A stretch of DNA of 8,260 nucleotides. Source: an uncultured Microbacteriaceae bacterium. Lineage in GTDB: Bacteria; Actinomycetota; Actinomycetes; Actinomycetales; Microbacteriaceae. Position numbers and translations under genes: made by a program. Below the pieces are notes generated by a model. It was not told where the DNA came from and made no database searches. It saw nothing but the letters and a program-made list of their open reading frames with translations. The first letter of the stretch is position 1. Each line of letters opens with the position of its first letter. Positions 5,475 to 8,260 of this stretch are shown piece by piece. The DNA is taken from the NCBI GenBank assembly GCA_937896185.1, contig CALBMG010000054.1, forward strand, positions 1-8,260, in the 5' to 3' direction.

Positions 5475-7646
5475 ATGTCACAGAACACTGGTTACATCAC
5501 CCCCGAAACGCTTCGCGCGCAGGTAGCAGACGGTGAAATCGACACCGTAGTCCTCGCCTTCACCGACATGCAGGGTCGCCTCGTCGGCAAGCGCGTCGCC
5601 GCACGACTCTTTGTCGAAGACACCATCGCGCACGGCGCCGAATGCTGCAACTACCTTCTGGCTGTCGACGTCGACATGAACACCGTCGACGGATACGAGA
5701 TCTCGTCCTGGGAGCGCGGTTACGGCGACATGGCCATGATCCCTGACATGAACACCCTGCGCTTGGCACCGTGGCTGCCCGGCAGCGCCATCGTGATGGC
5801 CGACCTGATGTGGCTCGACCACACCCCCGTCACCCAGGCGCCCCGCGACGTGCTCAAAGCACAGATGGCCAAGCTCGAAGCGCAGGGCATGGTGCCCTAT
5901 GTGGGAACCGAGCTCGAATTCATTGTCTTCGACGAGACCTACCGCGGTGCATGGGCCAAGGGCTATCGCAACATGCAGGCCAACACCGATTACAACGTCG
6001 ACTACGACCTGCTCGCCTCGACCCGAGTCGAACCCCTGTTGCGCGATATCCGCGTATCCATGGATGCCGCAGGAATGTACTGTGAAGGCGTCAAGGGCGA
6101 ATGCAACTTCGGCCAGCAGGAAATCGCGTTCCGATACGACACCGCACTCGCCACCTGCGACAACCACTCAATTTATAAGAGCGGCGCAAAAATGATCGCC
6201 GACAAGCACGGCAAGGCCATCACCTTTATGGCGAAATTCAACGAGCGCGAAGGCAACTCGTGCCACATCCACATTTCGTTCCGTGGCACCGACGGTTCAG
6301 CCGTGTTCGCCGACAAGTCCAAGGAACACGGCATGAGCGACCTGTTCCGTCACTTCCTCGCCGGCCAGATTGCTGCGATGCGTGAACTGTCCTTGTTCTT
6401 CGCCCCCAACATCAACTCGTACAAGCGCTATGTCGCCGGTTCGTTCGCTCCCACCGCAATCGCCTGGGGTCTCGACAACCGCACCTGCGCACTGCGTGTT
6501 GTGGGTCAGGGCCACGGCATGCGCGTAGAAAACCGTGTACCCGGTGGAGATGTCAACCAGTACCTGGCAACCGCTGCACTGATCGCCGCCGGCCTCTATG
6601 GCATCGAGAACAAGCTCGAGATCATCGTGGGACACATCCTTGAAGGAAAGTCTTACGAAGAGGTCATGAAGATTTGGCGCGAACTTGTGCAGCCAGATGT
6701 TGAATTCGCCGAGCAGTACTGCAACAACTTGGAGCCACTAGGTGAGTCGGCAATCGACCTGCCTGAGGTTTACAAGAAGTTCAAGTCGCACGTGGTTAGC
6801 CTCAACAAGAACAAGCGCGGCGCAAAGGCCGTGGATGTTGCTTTTGCTTGCGACCAGAACCTGCAGAACGAGTTGATCGTTGTAATCGCATCGATGGTGG
6901 CAAACACCAAGCGCGAGGTCAACGCTCACATTCTTACCCGCGGTTTGGGCGACGACTACTTTGCCAAGGTAGCCAAGATGTTCCCAACGGTGAACTTCCA
7001 CTTCCACGACTTCAGTGGAATTGAGTACGGCAGCAAGGTCAACCTGATGAAGCACATCACGGTTTCAACCTTCGACCGCCTGTTCTTGCCTCAGGTTCTA
7101 ACCCAGCTAGACAAGGTGCTTTACCTCGATGTCGACATCCTCGTTCGCGGAGATGTTGGCGAGCTGTACGACACCAAGCTTGCCGACTACGCATTCGCAG
7201 GAAAGCGCAGCCGCCTAGATGGTTGGTCGAGCCTGATCGACGTAATCACCCGCATCAGCTTGTCGCTTCCGGCACAGAAGGCATGGGCGCTTCGTCGTCG
7301 TGCACACGTGACCGGCGACCTAACCGCGCCAACCTACAACGCTGGCATCTTGGTTATGAACCTCAAGAAGATGCGTGCCGAAAACTTCGTAGAGAACAAC
7401 CTCTACCTAGTTGAGGAACTTCGTTTGAACGACCAGGATGTTATGAACTTCTGGTCGCGTGGACGCGCAGTTGCCTTGGACGACGACTGGAACTACGTTC
7501 CAACTCAGGACTTCTCGGCAGACCCGAAGATTGTTCACTGGGCTGGTCCTGGTAAGCCATGGAAGCAGAACTTCGCTCTATACAAGGACGAGTTCCAGGG
7601 CTACGCACGCGAACTTGGCGTGAAGATCGGTACCACTAAGAAGTAA
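5475..7646 (+). CDS. Hybrid ORF: GlnA4-like gamma-glutamyl ligase (C-terminally truncated) fused in frame to a family 8 glycosyltransferase
   Basis: The frame encodes 723 residues. Residues 1-382 are a glutamine-synthetase-fold ligase. A beta-grasp N-domain ('VLAFTDMQGRLVGKR', 26-40) precedes the catalytic barrel: 'GTELEFIVFD' (144-153, metal Glu), 'EGVKGECNFGQQEI' (204-217), 'NSCHIHIS' (261-268), 'PNINSYKR' (311-318), 'NRTCALRVV' (335-343) and 'RVENRVPGGDVNQYLATAAL' (350-369). Substrate and metal residues are present, but the match stops at 'GIENKLE' (376-382). The usual final 60-70 residues (a helical C-terminal segment) are missing, so folding and oligomerisation are doubtful. Family resemblance and the divergent ethanolamine permease suggest gamma-glutamylethanolamide synthetase (GlnA4 type); a polyamine ligase is possible. 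Residues 383-450 are unrecognised and 451-720 are a complete GT8 domain. Proline codons are CCC in 9 of 11 cases before residue 383 and in 0 of 11 after. A cytosolic ligase joined to a sugar transferase has no metabolic logic, so I infer joined DNA rather than a natural bifunctional enzyme. Confidence 0.85.
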   Translation: MSQNTGYITPETLRAQVADGEIDTVVLAFTDMQGRLVGKRVAARLFVEDTIAHGAECCNYLLAVDVDMNTVDGYEISSWERGYGDMAMIPDMNTLRLAPWLPGSAIVMADLMWLDHTPVTQAPRDVLKAQMAKLEAQGMVPYVGTELEFIVFDETYRGAWAKGYRNMQANTDYNVDYDLLASTRVEPLLRDIRVSMDAAGMYCEGVKGECNFGQQEIAFRYDTALATCDNHSIYKSGAKMIADKHGKAITFMAKFNEREGNSCHIHISFRGTDGSAVFADKSKEHGMSDLFRHFLAGQIAAMRELSLFFAPNINSYKRYVAGSFAPTAIAWGLDNRTCALRVVGQGHGMRVENRVPGGDVNQYLATAALIAAGLYGIENKLEIIVGHILEGKSYEEVMKIWRELVQPDVEFAEQYCNNLEPLGESAIDLPEVYKKFKSHVVSLNKNKRGAKAVDVAFACDQNLQNELIVVIASMVANTKREVNAHILTRGLGDDYFAKVAKMFPTVNFHFHDFSGIEYGSKVNLMKHITVSTFDRLFLPQVLTQLDKVLYLDVDILVRGDVGELYDTKLADYAFAGKRSRLDGWSSLIDVITRISLSLPAQKAWALRRRAHVTGDLTAPTYNAGILVMNLKKMRAENFVENNLYLVEELRLNDQDVMNFWSRGRAVALDDDWNYVPTQDFSADPKIVHWAGPGKPWKQNFALYKDEFQGYARELGVKIGTTKK
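6612..6635 (+). other. Junction between glutamine synthetase-like and glycosyltransferase-type DNA
   Basis: Up to the codons for 'GIENKLE' the protein follows the glutamine-synthetase family. From 'IIVGHILEGKSYEEV' on it does not, and codons shift at once towards CTT, GGA, TCT, GAA and CCA. The reading frame is kept. No insertion-sequence end, att-like repeat or tRNA is visible, so an illegitimate or in-silico join at a short shared word is more likely than a mobile-element insertion. Confidence 0.7.
6621..6824 (+). other. Unrecognised 68-residue segment preceding the GT8 domain
   Basis: The segment encodes a mostly helical, charged stretch ('SYEEVMKIWRELVQP', 'EFAEQYCNNLEPL', 'DLPEVYKKFKSHVV') ending in a Lys/Arg-rich linker 'NKNKRG'. 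Its codons already resemble those of the glycosyltransferase that follows, so it is probably the upstream part of that protein or the tail of a preceding domain. I cannot assign it to a family. Confidence 0.5.
6825..7646 (+). other. Family 8 glycosyltransferase domain (GT-A fold, retaining)
   Basis: Residues 451-723 of the hybrid frame contain the full GT8 motif order: 'VDVAFACDQN' (first strand, nucleotide-sugar binding), 'LDKVLYLDVDILVRGD' with the metal-binding DxD (D552, D554), 'YNAGILVMNL' (621-630), 'LNDQDVMN' (651-658) and 'KIVHWAGPGKPW' (685-696). Such enzymes (LgtC/WaaJ-like) transfer hexose from UDP-sugars to lipopolysaccharide, teichoic acid or other surface glycans. The domain looks intact and is presumably a gene whose own 5' end is missing here. 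The convergent GT2 gene 35 bp downstream points to a surface-polysaccharide cluster. Confidence 0.88.
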
Positions 7647-7681
7647 TCGGCGAAAGCTGAAGTTTGATGGCTCTGCTCGAC

Positions 7682-8260
7682 CTAGTCGGCCAGGGCCATC
7701 AACTCTTTTAAGCGGTCCGCGTGCAGCTTGGCATCGTGGGTGCGCAGGCGATCGGCGAAGGCATCCTTGTTGGCTTGGTTACCCTTACCCGCATCGATGG
7801 CTGCCTGGATGGCGTCGCGCATTTGCACCAGAGCGTCGAAGCGGTCTTCGAACTGCTTGTCTGAGGTGCTCTGCTGGGTGATTGACTTGGCACCCTCGGT
7901 GCGCACTCGCCACAGGTAGATGCTCTTGGCGAGCACGTCGAAGCGCTCGGCCTCGATGTAGGCGCGGGTCATCACGGCCATGTCTTCGAAGTAGACGCCG
8001 CTGGGAAATCGCAGGCGGGCCCACTGGTAGAAGTCGTAGCGGAACAGCTTGTTCCAAGCGGTCACGTCGCGGATAACCTCTGGGTGCTCGGCAAAGGTTA
8101 TGCCGGATCGGGTTCCCTTGGCGTAAACCTGGCGGGTGTCGACGCGCTTGACACGGGTGATTCCCTTCATTCGCGTGCAATCGCCGACCACAAAATCGCT
8201 GCCGGATTTTTGAAGTTGTTTCACGAGAGCATTGAGGGCGCCAAGTTCCAACGCGTCGTC
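7682..8260 (-). CDS. Family 2 glycosyltransferase, C-terminal part (5' end beyond right edge)
   Basis: The frame is open from the right edge to TAG at 7682-7684, giving 192 residues. The first visible residues, 'DD', are probably the end of the GT-A DxDD metal-binding motif. Then come 'LGALNALVKQL' and the acceptor half: 'AWNKLFRYDFY' (68-78), 'RFPSGVYFEDMAVMTRAYIEA' region (84-104) with the catalytic-base ED pair (E92, D93), 'YLWRVR' (115-120) and 'SITQQ' (126-130). This pattern is typical of GT2 enzymes of wall teichoic acid or related surface-polymer loci, which are often fused to a glycerophosphotransferase domain. Here the protein ends about 60 residues after SITQQ in a charged helical tail, so no such domain follows. 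It is convergent with the GT8-containing gene. Donor and acceptor cannot be told. The 35 bp between the two stop codons show no clear terminator. Confidence 0.85.
   Translation of the reverse strand, partial: DDALELGALNALVKQLQKSGSDFVVGDCTRMKGITRVKRVDTRQVYAKGTRSGITFAEHPEVIRDVTAWNKLFRYDFYQWARLRFPSGVYFEDMAVMTRAYIEAERFDVLAKSIYLWRVRTEGAKSITQQSTSDKQFEDRFDALVQMRDAIQAAIDAGKGNQANKDAFADRLRTHDAKLHADRLKELMALAD

Noticed and set aside
6600..6640. Mobile-element insertion as the cause of the synthetase truncation
   Set aside because: There is no transposase, terminal inverted repeat, target duplication or integrase nearby, and the reading frame passes through uninterrupted.
7647..7681. Bidirectional terminator between the converging glycosyltransferase genes
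   Set aside because: No stem of useful length with a following T-run could be found in these 35 bp.

Overview
The window looks like a GC-rich actinobacterial contig, most like Microbacteriaceae or a close relative. The grounds are an OmpR-type winged-helix protein of a kind I recall from that group, high-GC codon use, GTG starts, a probable leaderless gene, and an ethanolamine permease next to a GlnA4-like glutamine synthetase. The taxonomic call is inference. No RNA gene, CRISPR array, insertion sequence or attachment site is visible.

Layout, left to right. (1) 3-473 (+): 3' part of a winged-helix DNA-binding protein whose N-terminus in this window is a textbook prepilin signal. (2) 485-1855 (+): a complete class I DNA photolyase, 11 nt downstream and probably co-transcribed. 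(3) 1821-3616 (-): a pseudouridine catabolic operon, psuG followed by a PfkB-family (probable pseudouridine) kinase, with an ATGA overlap. The kinase overlaps the photolyase tail-to-tail by 35 bp. (4) 3724-5217 (-): an ethanolamine-type APC permease with a strong intrinsic terminator after it. (5) 5218-5474: a divergent control region with a good sigma70-like promoter and a perfect 7-bp inverted repeat over the expected transcription start. (6) 5475-7646 (+): an open reading frame that begins as a glutamine-synthetase-like gamma-glutamyl-amide ligase, loses its C-terminal region near nt 6620, and continues in frame into a complete family 8 glycosyltransferase. (7) 7682-8260 (-): the C-terminal part of a family 2 glycosyltransferase of cell-wall polymer type, running off the right edge.

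Functional reading. The middle (about nt 100-6620) is coherent: DNA repair, pseudouridine salvage (PsuK phosphorylates pseudouridine; PsuG splits the phosphate into uracil and ribose 5-phosphate), and ethanolamine uptake with gamma-glutamylation as a nitrogen source. The right end (about 6620-8260) holds surface-polysaccharide glycosyltransferases with different codon use.

The most notable signal is that both ends carry in-frame hybrid proteins: prepilin::winged helix near nt 80-110 and glutamine synthetase::GT8 near nt 6620. Proline codons change from 9/11 CCC before the second junction to 0/11 after it. The simplest explanation is joining of unrelated DNA, by chimeric assembly or real recombination, rather than two novel domain architectures. 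Read-level evidence is needed to decide.
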